In this document: in pieces, positions 10,664 through 23,896 of the stretch | How the letters are laid out: each line of letters starts with the position of its first letter | How positions within the stretch are numbered: position 1 is the stretch's first letter | Assembly (NCBI GenBank): GCA_963573315.1 | Contig: OY752152.1 | Location: 682,001 to 746,000 of the forward strand | DNA: 64,000 bases | Direction: 5' to 3' | DNA from: Entomortierella parvispora | Taxonomy: Eukaryota > Mortierellomycota > Mortierellomycetes > Mortierellales > Mortierellaceae | The notes under the pieces: generated by a model | Told to the model about the DNA's origin: nothing | The model's input: only the letters and a program-made list of their open reading frames with translations | Databases searched by the model: none | Program-made: the position numbers and the translations under genes

Positions 10664-11664
10664 TTATCGCCCACGGTTGTATAGAGTGTATTTTTTGCAG
10701 GTGGTGGAGTCCTTGCTGTCGTCTTTGAGTTTGCCGTAGTCGTAGAGGGGCGGGATTTCTTCCTCCCCATTGACAGGACTCGGTGGATCAGACTCTTCGG
10801 CAGGTTCGATCCTTCGAAGAACCCAAGTGTCGGAAGATGGTCTCAACCCGATGTCAAAGGACGCCGCCAGCTTAAACCCCTGCAATTGGAGATTGGCGAG
10901 GATACTGCTCTGCATGACACGGGAATCAATGATATTTTGCACATTTCCGCCATGTAGATTCTTTGGAAGTCGGAACTCAATCGATCCATCCTTGCTAACA
11001 CCTTCATTTCCGTTGCTGATGAGGGTCATGACTTCGGAGACAGTTGAATGTCTTGCGGATAAGAAAATAAAATTGGTCGTGTCAAATGAGGTCAGCCTGG
11101 GTATCTCGGATCTTTTGAGAAGAGATGCTCTTACCCGATTTCCTTCATTCGGTATGTTTTGATCGCATCTCGCACACACTGTTGAATGTGGTTGTCGAAC
11201 CTACTCTTGACCGTGATCTTGCCCCCGGCCCATGTCTGAAAGTGAATGACAGCCAGGTCGCGAGGGTTGATGGGCTCCTTGGGAAGCGAAGGGTCAAACT
11301 GGAAGAACAAGGTGAATTGAGAAGAGTGGTACAATTGCGAAGACTTGATCAACGCCCATCCAGCTTCTGTCATATATTTGAATACCGCCGTTGTCAGTCG
11401 CCATGTCCTGGGATCGTTGGATTTATCCAACCAACTAGAGAACAAGTTGAAAACGTGTGAATCCCCTTCTTGGCGTTCCCACGCGATCGGCTGAGCGCAG
11501 GCTCCCGAGTTGTCCATGATCAATTGTCGGAAATCCGTGACAATGTCTGGAAGGCCAATCAGGCGGATTCCAGTCGTAGATTCACTCTCGGTGATATCGA
11601 AAACGATACTTCGAATAGTAATTGGATTGGCGTTGGTGTCGAAAGTTGCAGAGCTCGAGCGCAT
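10664..11664 (-). CDS. Uncharacterised protein, two exons
   Basis: Exons 11664-11135 and 11051-10664 join across a GTAAGA...CAAG intron of 83 bases and give 305 residues. I do not recognise the family. The first exon has alternating hydrophobic stretches (ITIRSIVFDITES, FTLFFQFD, AVIHFQTWAGGKITVK) suggesting a beta-rich globular protein. No signal peptide or membrane segment is evident. The second exon ends with a proline- and acid-rich tail after LRPSSDTWVLRRIEPAEE. The start at 11664 was chosen over 11727 because the intervening residues look like translated leader. Phase continuity and even amino acid composition support a real gene. Confidence 0.65.
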
Positions 11665-14293
11665 TTTGCCTTGTGATTGATGTGTTGAGGCAAAGTAAAC
11701 GAGTGAGGGAGGAGACGGGCGAAACACTGTGTGGGAGTTGAGAAGAAATTGGGAAGAACAAGGAGTTCCCCCTCTTCCCGGTGGTAGTCATGCACAATCT
11801 ATGGCAAAGTGCCGTGGCAAAGTAAATGGCAGAGAAAAGCTGCACCGTGCGGGAGTGCGGGACACCTCGTCACTCACCTTTTTTTTTTTTTTTTTTTTTT
11901 TTGAAGAAACGTGTGGTTCAGAGGGGATATCTCCGTAACCAAACCAACAAACACGATGGTTCTTTAAGCATGGAAATGCGTTCCTTCCATCCCTTCATTG
12001 ATAATGGCCGCCATTCCAGGATTAGACATCTGGTTGGAGAGTCATAGGTGCCTGAAGACGGGAAGTTGTTGTATAGGAGACACAAATTTTCCAACACGGC
12101 GTGAAACCAGAACCTTATTTTTTCACGACTCCACGTAACACACCCGCCGTGGGTTCCTAAAATTCAATTGGAGTGCTTCATGAGGCCCAAGAAGACCCCA
12201 TGGAGAGGATGCTGTTATCCTAAGTGGCAGTAGTTCCAGGATTTCTGCTGCATACAAAGTCCCACACTGGACAAGCCGCGAGCGCGGAAGGTAAGAAACA
12301 GCAGTGTCAGTTCAGTTGCCACTTTTGCCTCCTCATTCTTCCGTTGCTCACCAGACGATCTTCGTGAACCTAAAAGGGCCATATCCCTCTCTCTTATTCT
12401 CCCTCTCGTTCTCTCATGCTATCTCTCATTCTCTCTTTTCCTCTATGTTTCCCACTTTTTGTGGAAGAACGGCAAGAGTCATTAAGAAGCGCAGTTATGA
12501 AGGCTCAGAGGGTCTCAGACAACAATTCACCAGGACAGCAGCCCGTGGTGACGGATGGGCTGTACGGATAATTGCCAAAAAGACAAAAAAAAAAAAAAAA
12601 AGATCGCCCTTCTGTGTGACGAATCAGTCGCGTCAACAAACGTGGGAAGACTTGATCTATAGTACGCTCCTCCTTCATAGTGTAAGTGTCCCTTGACAGC
12701 TTGTGGATATGTGCCATTTGAATTTTCAACGACCAAGACGCTCGCTCGAGCTCAAAGAAGGTCGGAGTCGAATGCCATGCGACTGTGGAGAAAGGAAGGG
12801 CAATGCAAAGATGTTTCCAAAAGCGGGGCAAAGAATAAAAGGTGATCGAGAGCCACTTTTGATTTACTCTTCTGCAGGGCAATAGTGTTGTAGGTTATGA
12901 ATCGTAGATTATTGTAGGTGGGGCAGCAGGGATATGATCATATGAATGAAGTGCTGTGAGGAAAAAAGTCCGCCATTGAACCCTCTCCTTTCACCTAATG
13001 CGAAATTTGATTGGGCTCCATGGGTTCCATGGTAGCATGACCTAGAAAGGCACCGATGCCGCATCGCCTGTCCGTGGAGAAAGTGAAAATTGAAATAAAG
13101 GCGCTAAGGATGGAGAATGATGGATTGCCAATGGATTAGAAAGAGAGTGTGCTTTCGGTTGGCGTCGGCCGTTGATTTTTGGCTGTTCGGCCTTTTTTTT
13201 TTTATTTAATCTCTCACCACGTCTGAACTGTACCCACTGCTCATGGTCCAGGGAAGATGACCATTCGGATCTCATCCCTCTCTTGCAGGAACTCAAGGGA
13301 GGGTGGCTGACAGAAACCTTGTCTATTCCCAGATGGTAGAGAATGGACTCTGAAATGGCTGCGGGTGCTTTGTAAAAACTGGCCGTCTCCCGATCTGCAG
13401 ATTTTCGCCGTTCTGCCCGGGGAATAAAAGTCCCTGTCTCTTTTACCCCAACGGACAACATGGTGGCCTCCATCATGTCCTGATCTGGCTGTTTTGCTCT
13501 ACAGGGTGAACGAGAGAAGAGGATACAGCTTCCATCGATTCTATAATCTGCTCTCCCGCAGACCTCTTTTCCTCTCTTAACACAGTGCATCATGTGCTGC
13601 AGACAAAGGGATACCGAGATTGACTGGCAAATGGGCCATCGTCTCCTCGATCAGGAACAGTAATTATCATTGATGATGTTTGCCAACGGCCCATTCCGAT
13701 CAAATAAGGACGTTGTCAGAGACTCAAGGATATCCGTGATCCGAGCTGACACCCGTGTTGTGTGGGTCAAAATCGAGCTTTCTAAATTCGGGGCACATTG
13801 CAGCCCCATATACATCCCCATAGAGTAAGATACCAACTCTCTTTATATTACCGCGATGTGCATCATTTGATGCCACTTCTGTACCGGTACACGACACTGT
13901 ACAGGTCCTGTGCTGCCAGTAGAGTTCAGAAAAAACCTTGCGGAAGCAAGTTGCCCGTGGGCTATTTCACTCAAGTGCTGCAGTATACCAGTTCCGGGCG
14001 ACAATACGGCCAATTGACTGTGCCCCAGAGATCCCTTTCTCACCGAGCCCTTATAAAAGATCATCCTCGGACCCTTTTTTCCGCTTTCATCTCTCATCAT
14101 TCCTTCATTCCTTCATATCTCTCTATCGCTCGATTGATCCATCATACCCATCTTCCGTTCGGATCGACCTTTCCATATTTTTTGTCGGCCCTTTCAATTC
14201 ACTTCAAACTTTCGGATCTGCCTGCTTATCTCTCTATACCCCGCCAGTCCCACCCCACAAATACACAGCCCCTAAAACCTACAAATATAAAGA
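11665..14293. other. Long intergenic region
   Basis: About 2.6 kb without a gene I can support. It holds a T-run at 11879-11902, an A-run at about 12584-12601, a CT-rich stretch near 12385-12450, and a promoter-like segment before the amino acid transporter. An open frame of 183 codons on the minus strand (13042-13593) has no recognisable feature. Confidence 0.5.
14052..14058 (+). promoter_or_regulatory. Possible TATA box of the amino acid transporter gene
   Basis: TATAAAA lies 242 bases before the transporter ATG and is followed by a CT-rich leader, a usual arrangement for fungal core promoters. The assignment is positional. Confidence 0.4.
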
Positions 14294-15663
14294 ATGGACA
14301 AAACCGAGGTTTATGACGCCACGAGTGTCCATAGTGACAAAGAGTCGGTCGCTGTGGACTTGATGGCAGAACGACCTGAACAAGGGTCTTCCTATCTTGC
14401 ATTCTTTAACGTCGTCTGTGTGGTCGCTGGTAAGCACTCTCGCCTCACCTTCGCTCGTCCTATCAATACCCCGGACTCTGTTTAACATTGTCTGTCTTTG
14501 ATCTCACAGGTACCGGAACGCTTGGTTTGCCATATTCTCTTCGTCTCGGTGGATGGATCGGTATCGGCATCCTGTTGCTCTCACTGCTCATGTCAACCTA
14601 CACGGCGATTTTGCTCATGAAGTGTCTGTACTACAATGGCAAGTATCGCCTGTCCTCTTATCAAGAGGTGGGTCGCCACGCCTTTGGCAAGCCAGGCTAT
14701 ATTGCCGTATGGTGCTTTCACACCTCGATCGTGTTGGGTGCACCCATCATGTATTTGATCTTGGCTGGTACCGAGTTGCAGAGCCTGGTCAATAACGCAT
14801 CCATTACTCTCAAAGCCTGGGTCTGGATTTCAGCCGCCATTGTCGCTATTCCCTTTGTCACCATGAAGACCCTGAAGGAAGTCGCTGTCATGTCCGTCTT
14901 TGGAGCCTTGGCCACCGTGGTCTTGGTCATTGTTGCAGTCCGAGGATCGGTCCTGGACATGAGCAACCCCAAGTATGATACGGTCGAGCACGCTAACGTG
15001 ATCCTGAAAAACTTGCCATCGACGGTGGCGTCCATCTCAATCTGTTTCGGAGGCAACGTTGTCTACATGCATGTCGAGGAAGCAATGCGGTATCCCAAGA
15101 GCTGGAACCGTGTTGTCGCTGCCGCGCTCGGAACTTGCTCCATCCTTTATCTGGCCACGGCCATCCCCGGTTATATCACTTATGGTGACCAGGCTCTGTC
15201 CCCCATTCTTGACAGCCTTCCCCAAGACACGTTCACCAAGGTTGGAACCATTGTGATTATCATCCACGTTATCTTGGCTGCCCCTATTCTCTTGACCAGT
15301 TTTGCGCTCGAGTTTGAGCGTTTGACTGATATCACGGTTGCGCGCCGCGGCAAGGCCAAGGAGTGGATCTACAGAACCGTGTCTCGATTGGTGGTGGTGG
15401 GTATCTGTGGAGGCATCGCTTGCACGGTCCCTTATTTCGGCGACTTTCTGTCGCTGCTGGGAGCATTGGGCAACTGCACGTTGATCTTTGTGCTGCCGAT
15501 CCTATGCTATTTCAAGTTGATTGGGTGGAGACAGATGAAGTGGTACGAGTTGGTGTGGTGCGCCATCATTGTGATCATTGGTGTCGTTTCCGCGGTCATT
15601 GGTTCAATTGACGCCATCAAGGCTCTGCGCGTCGACTTTTTGAACGACAATGCCAACAAATAG
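14294..15663 (+). CDS. Amino acid transporter, Aa_trans/AAAP family (AVT-like)
   Basis: The protein is a secondary transporter for neutral amino acids or related solutes, in the plasma or vacuolar membrane. Exons 14294-14429 and 14510-15663 give 429 residues. After a short acidic cytosolic N-terminus, the first membrane segment contains the family signature CVVAGTGTLGLPYSLRLGGW. About ten more hydrophobic segments follow, including YTAILLMKCLYY, ISICFGGNVVYMHVEEAMRYP and GDFLSLLGALGNCTLIFVLP. Length and topology fit AAAP members. The intron splits the glycine of VAG|TGT, as GTAAGC...CACAG. A TATA-like box lies 242 bases upstream. The substrate cannot be named from sequence. Confidence 0.88.
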
Positions 15664-16169
15664 ACAGAAGAAAGAAAAGAGAGAGCTCCATACTTGTACA
15701 CTAGACCCAACCCCAACCCCAGCCCCTCGTCTCCACCTCTCTTAGACAAAGAAGCGACCTTGTATATATATAAAAAAAATCACACCGCCACACAGAGAAG
15801 CATTCAAGTTGGTCGAGCAGGTTGCCAACATCGAACAGGTTGCAGAGCGTGCAGACCTGGATGTAAAATCAGAATTGGTGGCAACTGTGACTGTGTGTTT
15901 ATTTCTTGCCACTCTCCGAGGTCGACAGTCACTGCAGCCCACCAGGCACGGGCTTGTTCTCTCCACCTGCCCTGCTTCCCCTCTTCCTCCTTCTCCGCAC
16001 CCTCCGAACCTGCATTGCACGCATCCTGGACTCCCCATCCTCCATCGACCGTTGCAGCGCCCTCTCTTCTCTTGCTCCCTGACTCGGATTCATTCACTTG
16101 TCTCTCCTGGTTACACCCACTCTCAGAAAGGAAAAAAAAGGCACCCCCACCCCCCTCTGATCACCCACA
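15664..16169. other. Intergenic region before the mitochondrial EF-G gene
   Basis: It holds the transporter 3' flank, an AT-rich TATATATATAA stretch near 15762-15772, and a CT-rich leader up to the EF-G start. No gene is seen. Confidence 0.5.
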
Positions 16170-19010
16170 ATGTCTGTCTTCCGCTCATTCATCAATGCCC
16201 AGAGTGCATTGACCGCCCACGCCCGCAGGTCCTTCTCCACTGCCATGTACGGAAGTGCTGGTGCCCCCAAGAAGCCCTCTTGCATCAACCCCGATATGCT
16301 CTACCTCCAGCCCCGCTGGCACGTTCAGAAGGATCAGGCTCTCCAGCAGGGCCCTGGCAAGGTCCTTGCAGGCATGATCCAGAAGCGATGGAACTCGGCT
16401 GCCGCCCAGCCTGTGGAACTTGTAAGTTTCTACCCATCTTTGTCGTTTATTATGTACAACAGAGAAAAATGTGTCTAGGAAAAAGAAAGAGTCCAAGTCG
16501 ACCCGGTTCTTTAGAGAATAAAAGAGACAGCTGATCTGGATGGGGCAAGTTGCTGACTACTTTCTTGTTTTCTTCTCTTCTCTCTTTGGACCACCTAGAC
16601 CAACATCCAAAAGTTGCGCAACATTGGTATCTCGGCTCACATTGATTCAGGAAAGACGACCTTGACGGAGCGTGTCTTGTTCTACACTGGAAGAATCAAC
16701 CAAATTCACGAGGTCCGTGGCAAGGATAATGTCGGAGCCAAGATGGATTCCATGGAGTTGGAGCGTGAGAAGGGTATCACCATTCAGTCCGCTGCTACCT
16801 ATGCTGCCTGGAAGGGATACAACTTTAACATCATCGATACTCCCGGTAAGATACAAAGGACAAGCCCCTGAAGAATAGGAAGGAAGCCAAAAGCTGCTTG
16901 TTGATGCAGAGAAGCATAAGGAGGGTTCGCCACAGACTGGATCATGGGGACTAACGCTCTTGCTGTCTATCTTTTGGGGTGAATATAGGGCACGTCGACT
17001 TCACGATCGAGGTCGAAAGAGCTTTGCGTGTGTTGGATGGTGCCGTCTTGGTTTTGTGCGCTGTCAGTGGAGTTCAGTCCCAGACCATTACTGTCGATCG
17101 TCAGATGAAGCGCTACAATGTCCCTCGTATCTGCTTTATTAACAAGATGGATCGGTACGAAGCCAACTTCACCTTCTTTTAGATATGCCCTTGGCGGATG
17201 TATGATCAAGGAACTCATATTTTGTCTCTTTTTTGAATAGTGCTGGTGCAAACCCCTGGAAGGTCGTGGAGGCTCTCCGTACCAAGCTGAAGATGCACGC
17301 CGCTGCCTTGCAGATCCCAATGGGTGCTGAGGACAACTTCAAGGGTGTCATCGATCTGTTGAAGTGGAAGGCCCTTCACTTTGAGGGTGCTGATGGGTAT
17401 GTCTGTTTTGCATTTCTTGCTGGTTTAGAGGAGCTGCCCATTGACGCCACCAATTTTCAAATGCACTAACACCCTTTCGAAATTGTAGCGTCAATGTTGT
17501 GGAGAAGGATATCCCCGAAGAATTCTTGGAGCTGGCCAACGCCAAGCGCGCCGAGTTGTTTGAGCATTTGGCCGAGGTGGACGAGACCATGTCGGACATG
17601 TTCATTATGGAGGAGAACCCTACTGGCGAGCAGTTGGCTGAGGCGATCCGTCGTGCCACCATCGCTCGCAAGTTTATTCCAGTCATGATGGGATCTGCCA
17701 TCAAGAACAAGGGTGTTCAGCCTCTGTTGGATGGAGTCTGCTCATACTTGCCCAGTCCTGATGAGGTCACCAACATTGCTTTGGATCTCAAGAACGAGGA
17801 GGCCAAGGTTGAATTGTCCTCGAGCGAGAAGGATGGTTTCGTCGGCTTGGCTTTCAAGTTGGAGGAGGGACGCTTCGGTCAGTTGACTTATATGCGCGTG
17901 TACCAGGGCATGTTGCGTCGTGGAGGCTTCATCACCAATGTCAAGAACGACAAGAAGATCAAGGTTCCTCGCCTCGTTCGCATGCATGCAGATGAGCTCG
18001 AGGATGTGGACGAGATTGGACCAGGAGAGATTTGCGCCATGTTTGGTGTGGACTGTTCCTCTGGAGATACCTTCACGGATGGTGCCCTTCAGTACTCAAT
18101 GACTTCGATGTTTGTCCCCAACCCTGTGATCTCGCTCTCTCTCAAGCCCAAGGGTAAGGAGACCCCCAACTTCTCCAAGGCTCTGAACCGTTTCCAGAAG
18201 GAGGATCCCACTTTCAAGGTCCACGTTGATGCCGAGACCAAAGAGACGATTATTGAGGGTATGGGAGAGCTGCACTTGGAGATTTACGTCGAGCGCATGC
18301 GTCGCGAGTACAATGTCGACTGCGTCACTGGAAAGCCCGTGGTCGCTTTCAGAGAGGCCATCACCGATGGATCAAAGTTCAACTACACGCACAAGAAGCA
18401 GTCTGGAGGTTCTGGTCAGTATGGTCGTGTCCAGGGATACATTGAGCCTGCTGAGATTGATGAGGATGGCAAGGATGCGTTCTTCGAATCGCGCGTTGTT
18501 GGAGGCAACATTCCCACAAACTATATCCCTGCTTGTGAAAAGGGATTCCGTGAGGGTATGCAGAAGGGTTTCTTGATCGGCCACCCTATCACTGGAGTCC
18601 GTATGGTCTTGGAGGACGGTGCCGCTCACGCTGTCGATTCCTCAGAATTGGCTTTCAAGATTGCAACTATGAACGCGTTCAAGGAGGCGTACATGAAGTC
18701 AAGCCCCGTTATTATGGAGCCCATTATGAAGGTGGATGTCACTGCTCCCATTGAGTTCCAGGGAACGGTCATTGGAGGTATCAACAAGCGTAAGGGTACC
18801 ATTGTCGATACGGAATCCGGAGAGGATTACTTCTCGTGTGTTGCCGAGGTCTCTTTGAACGCCATGTTTGGTTACGCTTCCGAGATTCGCGGTCAGTCCC
18901 AGGGCAAGGGAGAGTTCTCGATGGAATACTTGAGACATCAGAAGGTCTTGCCCCAGGAGCAGGTCGAGTTGATCAAGGCTTACCAGAAGAAGCAGAAGGA
19001 GGACAAGTAA
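16170..19010 (+). CDS. MEF1: Mitochondrial translation elongation factor G
   Basis: mtEF-G1 is the GTPase that drives ribosomal translocation during mitochondrial protein synthesis. Five exons, 16170-16421, 16599-16845, 16989-17154, 17241-17396 and 17489-19010, give 780 residues, near yeast Mef1 (761). Residues 1-80 form a basic presequence-like extension. GTPase motifs are AHIDSGKTT (G1, about 97-105), GITIQSAAT (G2), DTPGHVDF (G3) and NKMDR (G4). Exon 5 carries domains II to V with [18 protein letters not shown] and the domain IV segment YKKQ-like [20 protein letters not shown]. It ends in a lysine-rich tail. All four introns preserve phase, and one falls within the G3 motif. Confidence 0.95.
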
Positions 19011-19337
19011 AAAAATGGCCCAGGACGAGTCGTAGTTTTGTTTTTTTTTCTTTCCCATCATTGCATTATCCACCCGTCATAGACAAACCCTTTCCTTTCA
19101 TCATATCCCCCCCTTACAGACATTAAATCATTTGTACCTTTGTATCATTTAATAGGAAGGATGGTATATATATAACAATGGGGGATAGATAGTACAGAAA
19201 GAAAACAAAGCAAATTTACAGAGAGGGCGAGAGGGCAAAAAAAGAAAAAAGAAAAAACAAAAGCAGAAAGGAAACGAAAAACAACTGAAAAAGACAAAAA
19301 ACAAAGGGAGAAAAAAAGTACAAAAAACATTACAGGA
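19011..19337. other. Convergent 3' flanks of EF-G and kinase genes
   Basis: An A/G-rich stretch at about 19185-19330 on the plus strand would be the U/C-rich 3' UTR of the kinase transcript. No gene is seen. Confidence 0.5.
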
Positions 19338-22300
19338 TTACTGACCATCACCAGCAGTAGTGGCGGCGGCAGCCGCAGCAGCAGCAACTGCCTGTCGGCC
19401 CGCCACCACCCAAGGATGATGGAAGAGTTCCGCTGATGTAGGGCGTCGCGCGCCCTGGGTCTGCAACAGCCAGCGCACCAGGTCCTTGGACTCGTCCGAC
19501 ACGGCGCACACCCCACGCATCTTTGGCACCACCATCACATGGGCAATATCCTCTGCTGCAGACGCGGCCGTGGAAGCCGCCAAATTGCTGACTGACAATG
19601 AATTGGACGACGATGAATCTGGAACAGCGGGAGGAATAGAAGAATCTGTCGGGGTCGTCGCTCCCGTTGAGGCTGCAGCCTTGTTGTGTTGTTGCTGCTG
19701 AAAGATTTCGGCCGCAGAGGCGGAATGGGTGGAGCCAAGACTAGCGGTCGATCCATTCCTGTGATGCAAGTCCATCAGGCTAGCCCGTTTAATCGACACG
19801 GACTCTCCCGGGAATCCAAATTCTGCATGAGCGACCATGCTCAAAAAACTCTTTCGACTCATGCCCGGTCGCATATTGAAGGGCAAGAACCCGACCAAAA
19901 GAGCATAGAGGACCACGCCCAAGGACCAAATGTCGGCCTCCCGTCCGTCATATGCTTGCCCCAAAATGATCTCTGGTGCCGCGTAATCTTCTGAGCCACA
20001 TCGGGTCGTCAATAGCGGGGCATCCGGCTCAATGACCTTGGCGAGTCCAAAATCCGTCAGTTTGACCCTGGGTCGCAAGGGCGCACCCGGTCTTGGCTCT
20101 AGAAGAACATCTGAAATTTCCACAGAAAAAAAAAAACGCGCAAAAAAAGAATCAAGGTTAAGATGCTATCCCATGATATGAAATCAAACGTCGCACAAAG
20201 AAAGAGTTTTTTTTGTTTTGCCCCAGCTGATGGGCTATTTTGTGCTGCTGTCCTCGTTTGCTCCGTGTGCTGTTCCGTGTTGCAAGACCAAAAACAAACA
20301 AACAAGCAATAAAAGTGGTCGTGGTCCAGGTTATGTTTGTTTTGGTAGCCCGTGGAGGGGTGAACATTCGGACCAATGGTTGACGCACACATTCAAACTG
20401 ACCCTTGCGTTGGAGAGTCCATCCCGCCTCCAGAGAAACAAAATGAGGGTTCATCCTGCTGTTTTGCTAAAAAGTACACCTGACGCGGTAAAGAGAAAAA
20501 AATATCCATCATCAACCGCCGCCGTCCTTCTTTTCTGTGATTCCATGGTAGAGTTCTTTCCTGTCTATTTCATCCCCGAGTGCCAAGGGTCCCGAGTCCA
20601 TGTTATGGTTGATCTTGAAAAAAAAAATTATAATAAAAAAACTTACTCTCCAGTTTGAGATCTCTGTGCACAACATTGTTCTCGTGCAAATAATGCACGG
20701 CTAGTGAAAAAAAAGAGAGAGAGAGAGAAAAAAAATTAGATCATCTAGAACGACCAAACCAGATTCAGCAAAAAAGCACAACAGCAATATAGCCTGTTTC
20801 GCATGATTGTCTGTTCCTGACACTGTACCATCAACAATTTGGGCAAAGATGAACTGGAGATCTGCTTCACAAGCAATTGCTCTCTTGTCCGCCACAAACT
20901 CAAAGAGTTCGCCCCCAGAGGCATAGTCCAGCACGATGCACATCTGAAGAGAGGTCTCTACTACTTCTCGGAATCCAATAATGTTGGGGTGGTGGATCGA
21001 CTATGCAGTGCAAAAAAGAAATAAAGGGGGTTGCGCATTTAGTGAACCGTGGTAAAGTTGCAGGTCAGCCATGATTATCAAAGGCATTCCAAGGAGGCGC
21101 CAGGTCATATCCCATCATCAAATAAACAAGGTGAAAGTGTAGCATGTGAACTGTAAAAGCAAAAGCAAAAAAACAAACAAAGAAGCATTGGTCGTTCGTC
21201 CTCCAAAAAGGAAGGCTTTCTAGATGTTACCTTGAGCAGATCCGATTCACGCTGGACACTGATCCCAAGCCGGTCGCTCGACTGGATCATGGCTCGGCTC
21301 ATCACCTTGATTGCGACATGGTCTCCTGAACGTGTATCCACTGCCATCTTGACCTCTGAAAAGCTGCCACGCCCAATGTTGTGCAGCAGCTTGTACGGCC
21401 CTACAGAGTTTTTGAGTCCAGGATAGATTTTTCGTTGCCCGCTGCTGTTCGGTGCGGACGAAACAGGCGCAGTCGGTCCCGAATTTGAATCTTGGCTCAG
21501 TACCGAGGACTCTGAAATATCGTTGCCATTGACCTTTTGCGCATGGTGGGACGAGACCCAGGACGAGAGACCTGAGTGGCCAGATCCTGGTGGATCCCGA
21601 AACAGGTTTGTGGAGGCGACGGCTGTCCGCGTGAGCGGGGAGGGCAGGTTCGAGAACAGGTTGGACTGGGACGAGGACGGGGTCAGCAGCGGATTCCGAT
21701 TCAAAGGCTGTTGAGACGGTCTGCTGGGGAGCTGATGCGAGTGACGATAGTTGTGGGGTAAAGGTCGTGCAGCTGCAGGAGACGCATGGTTCAGGATCGA
21801 GTAGGAGCCACGAGAAGGGTGAGTCGACGGATCCATATCCTCGTCCTCGTCCTCCTCCCCCGTGGAGTGGAGGCTGCTTTCAGTATGGACAGGAATGCGA
21901 TCTGGATTAAAGCCCATGGCCAGTCCACCCACCAAGGCGCCCATAGTCAACCTCGAGCCCAGACTCGGCGATCCTCCCATGGCAATTGTGCTCTCACCTG
22001 CAGTAGCACCGGAGGGGATTGGATGTGCAAAAATGTTGCTCCCATGGTGCGAGTGCGCCTGACTGTGTGAGAACGACCGGGTATGTGCAGCAGAGCCGTG
22101 TCTGCCCTTGGCATTGTTCAGTTCCAGCAGGTCGCCTTTCGAGAGCACCGGCGTCGACGACGGCACCACGGCGGGGGAGGACACTGGAATGACAATGGGT
22201 GGGGGCGGGGATCGAGCGGTAGGCGTCGACGGCATTGTGGAGGAAGGAGTCGTGGGGGATCGTGGCATGGGTGCAAGTCGGGGCGGCGGACGAGGAGTTG

Positions 22301-22550
22301 GAGTGCTGTTGCTGAATGCATCGTCCCATGCAGAGTGCTTCCTGGAGGGAGCAGCGGATGAGGCCATGGACGGGACCATGGCATCGTCATTGGGGCTGGC
22401 TGCGAGACTAGTTGTCGACAGCCTGGTCAAGGAAGGACTGTGGGGTTTGGAGAAGAAGAGGTCGTTCTTTGACGGCGGCGGCGGCGGAGGAGAGGACGGG
22501 GCTGCTTCCTGGTCTTCTGAGACAGCAGCAGAGCTTGGAGTAGAGGCCAT
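19338..22550 (-). CDS. CAMK-like serine/threonine protein kinase with long disordered N-terminus
   Basis: Four exons, 22550-21231, 21000-20829, 20700-20647 and 20110-19338, give 772 residues. The first 380 are serine/proline-rich and low complexity. The kinase domain starts near 385: glycine loop GRGSFSEV, lysine in VAIKV, HRDLKLEN with D511, DFGLAK with D535, and APEIILGQAYDGREADIWSLG. All catalytic residues are present. The activation segment LLTTRCGSEDYAAPEI resembles CAMK/CAMKL kinases. A low-complexity insert of about 110 residues, with Q-, A- and S-rich runs, separates subdomain X from the last helix (DLVRWLLQTQGARRPTSAELFHHPWV). The C-terminus is an alanine run. The exact subfamily is uncertain. 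Confidence 0.85.
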
Positions 22551-23890
22551 GGCGGGGGTAGAGGGAGGGAAAGGAGGAAGGTAATGGAGAGAGGGACGGA
22601 AGGACGGAGAGTGAAGAAGGAGAGAAAGAGGCGAGACGAAGGAAGGTGGACAAGAAGGTGAACAAGAAGATGAAGGTGGAAAAGGGACACAAAAAAAAGG
22701 ACGACCGACCGACCGGACAAAAAGGAGTCATCTCGTCATCGAGCGTGTGTTGTGCTCCAGCTGGCTGCATTGCGTTCATTTGTTCGTTTGGTGCTCTCCT
22801 CTTTCCCTCCCTCCTCTCTCGTTCCCTTCCTTCCTTCTCTTGACGCGCCGTTCCCTTCGCTGACTGGGCAAGCAGAGAGCACCGCTCTATGTACTAATGT
22901 GTACGTTTGTGGGGTTGCATGCAGGGAACACGCCCCAATCCAATGCCACGTGCCGCCTCCAAGAGTCCTTTGTTTTTTTTTTTTTTTTTTTTTTTTTCTG
23001 GCGCCGACTCTTTTCTCTCCTCCTCTCTCTCTCTCTCCGTCATGGTGTTTGCTTGTTGGCTTGCTTGTCGCCGTCACACGACTCCAACACTGGATCCAGG
23101 GACACGAACTTGGCGCTTCTTGGGAGCCCAGTATACCTAGTAAACGGATCAAAGCTGGGCATGGGATACCTTGCTGCTATACTTTTTATTGAAATCCAAC
23201 ACGATCTCGAATGCTGGCCGCTGAGTGCTATTTGCTATTCATAACCTGGGCGAGGGACATCTCTCAAATCGTTCCATCTCCAAAGGACTCATAAAATATG
23301 GTACACGAAAGCTGACACGCAAAGATGGGACGAAGTGCCTCTTTTCTCTTGATGTCGGCGTCGTCGAATGTCAATAGGCACGTAATTTTGCAATACTGCA
23401 ACACCGGGATCCAATTCGTCGCCCATCTCCTTGCTGACAGTATACTGAGCTTTTTGATTTGGAACTCGTTGCAATTTCTCGTTCATTGCTTTCTTCTTTT
23501 GATGGCTGACATCGTGCAAATAGGGACACTTATGGCTGGTTGGAATGGAGGAGCTCGAAGGTGTTCGTTGACTCTCTCTTCCTCCTTCTTCCTTTGGTTT
23601 TCCAATGTCTGTCTGTCTGTCTAAATCAGTGGCAGCCAAGAATGGTCCGGTCTCGATATCTTTGGCGCTGACAGCAGCAGTAGTCTTTTGTTGGATTCTT
23701 TTTGACTGACGCTAGTTTGTTGTCCCGCCTTTTTTTTGCATCATAATTCAGTCGGGTAGCGGTCATAGGGAATCCTACTAGTCTTACCAGTTTTAGGATA
23801 GACCTTCTGACCACATTATCCGATCATGTCTGATCATGGTGACAGACCCTTCAGGTAGTCTGTCTGTTTTCAGTCTCGTATTCTCAGGAA
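22551..23890. other. Intergenic region upstream of the kinase
   Basis: It begins with a GA-rich (CT-rich on the minus strand) leader of the kinase. A T-run lies at 22973-22998 with CT repeats at about 23018-23038. No gene is seen. Confidence 0.5.
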
Positions 23891-23896
23891 GCAACA

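Noticed and set aside
13042-13593. A 183-codon open frame on the minus strand
   Set aside because: No motif, no splice partner and no supporting context; the length can arise by chance at this base composition.
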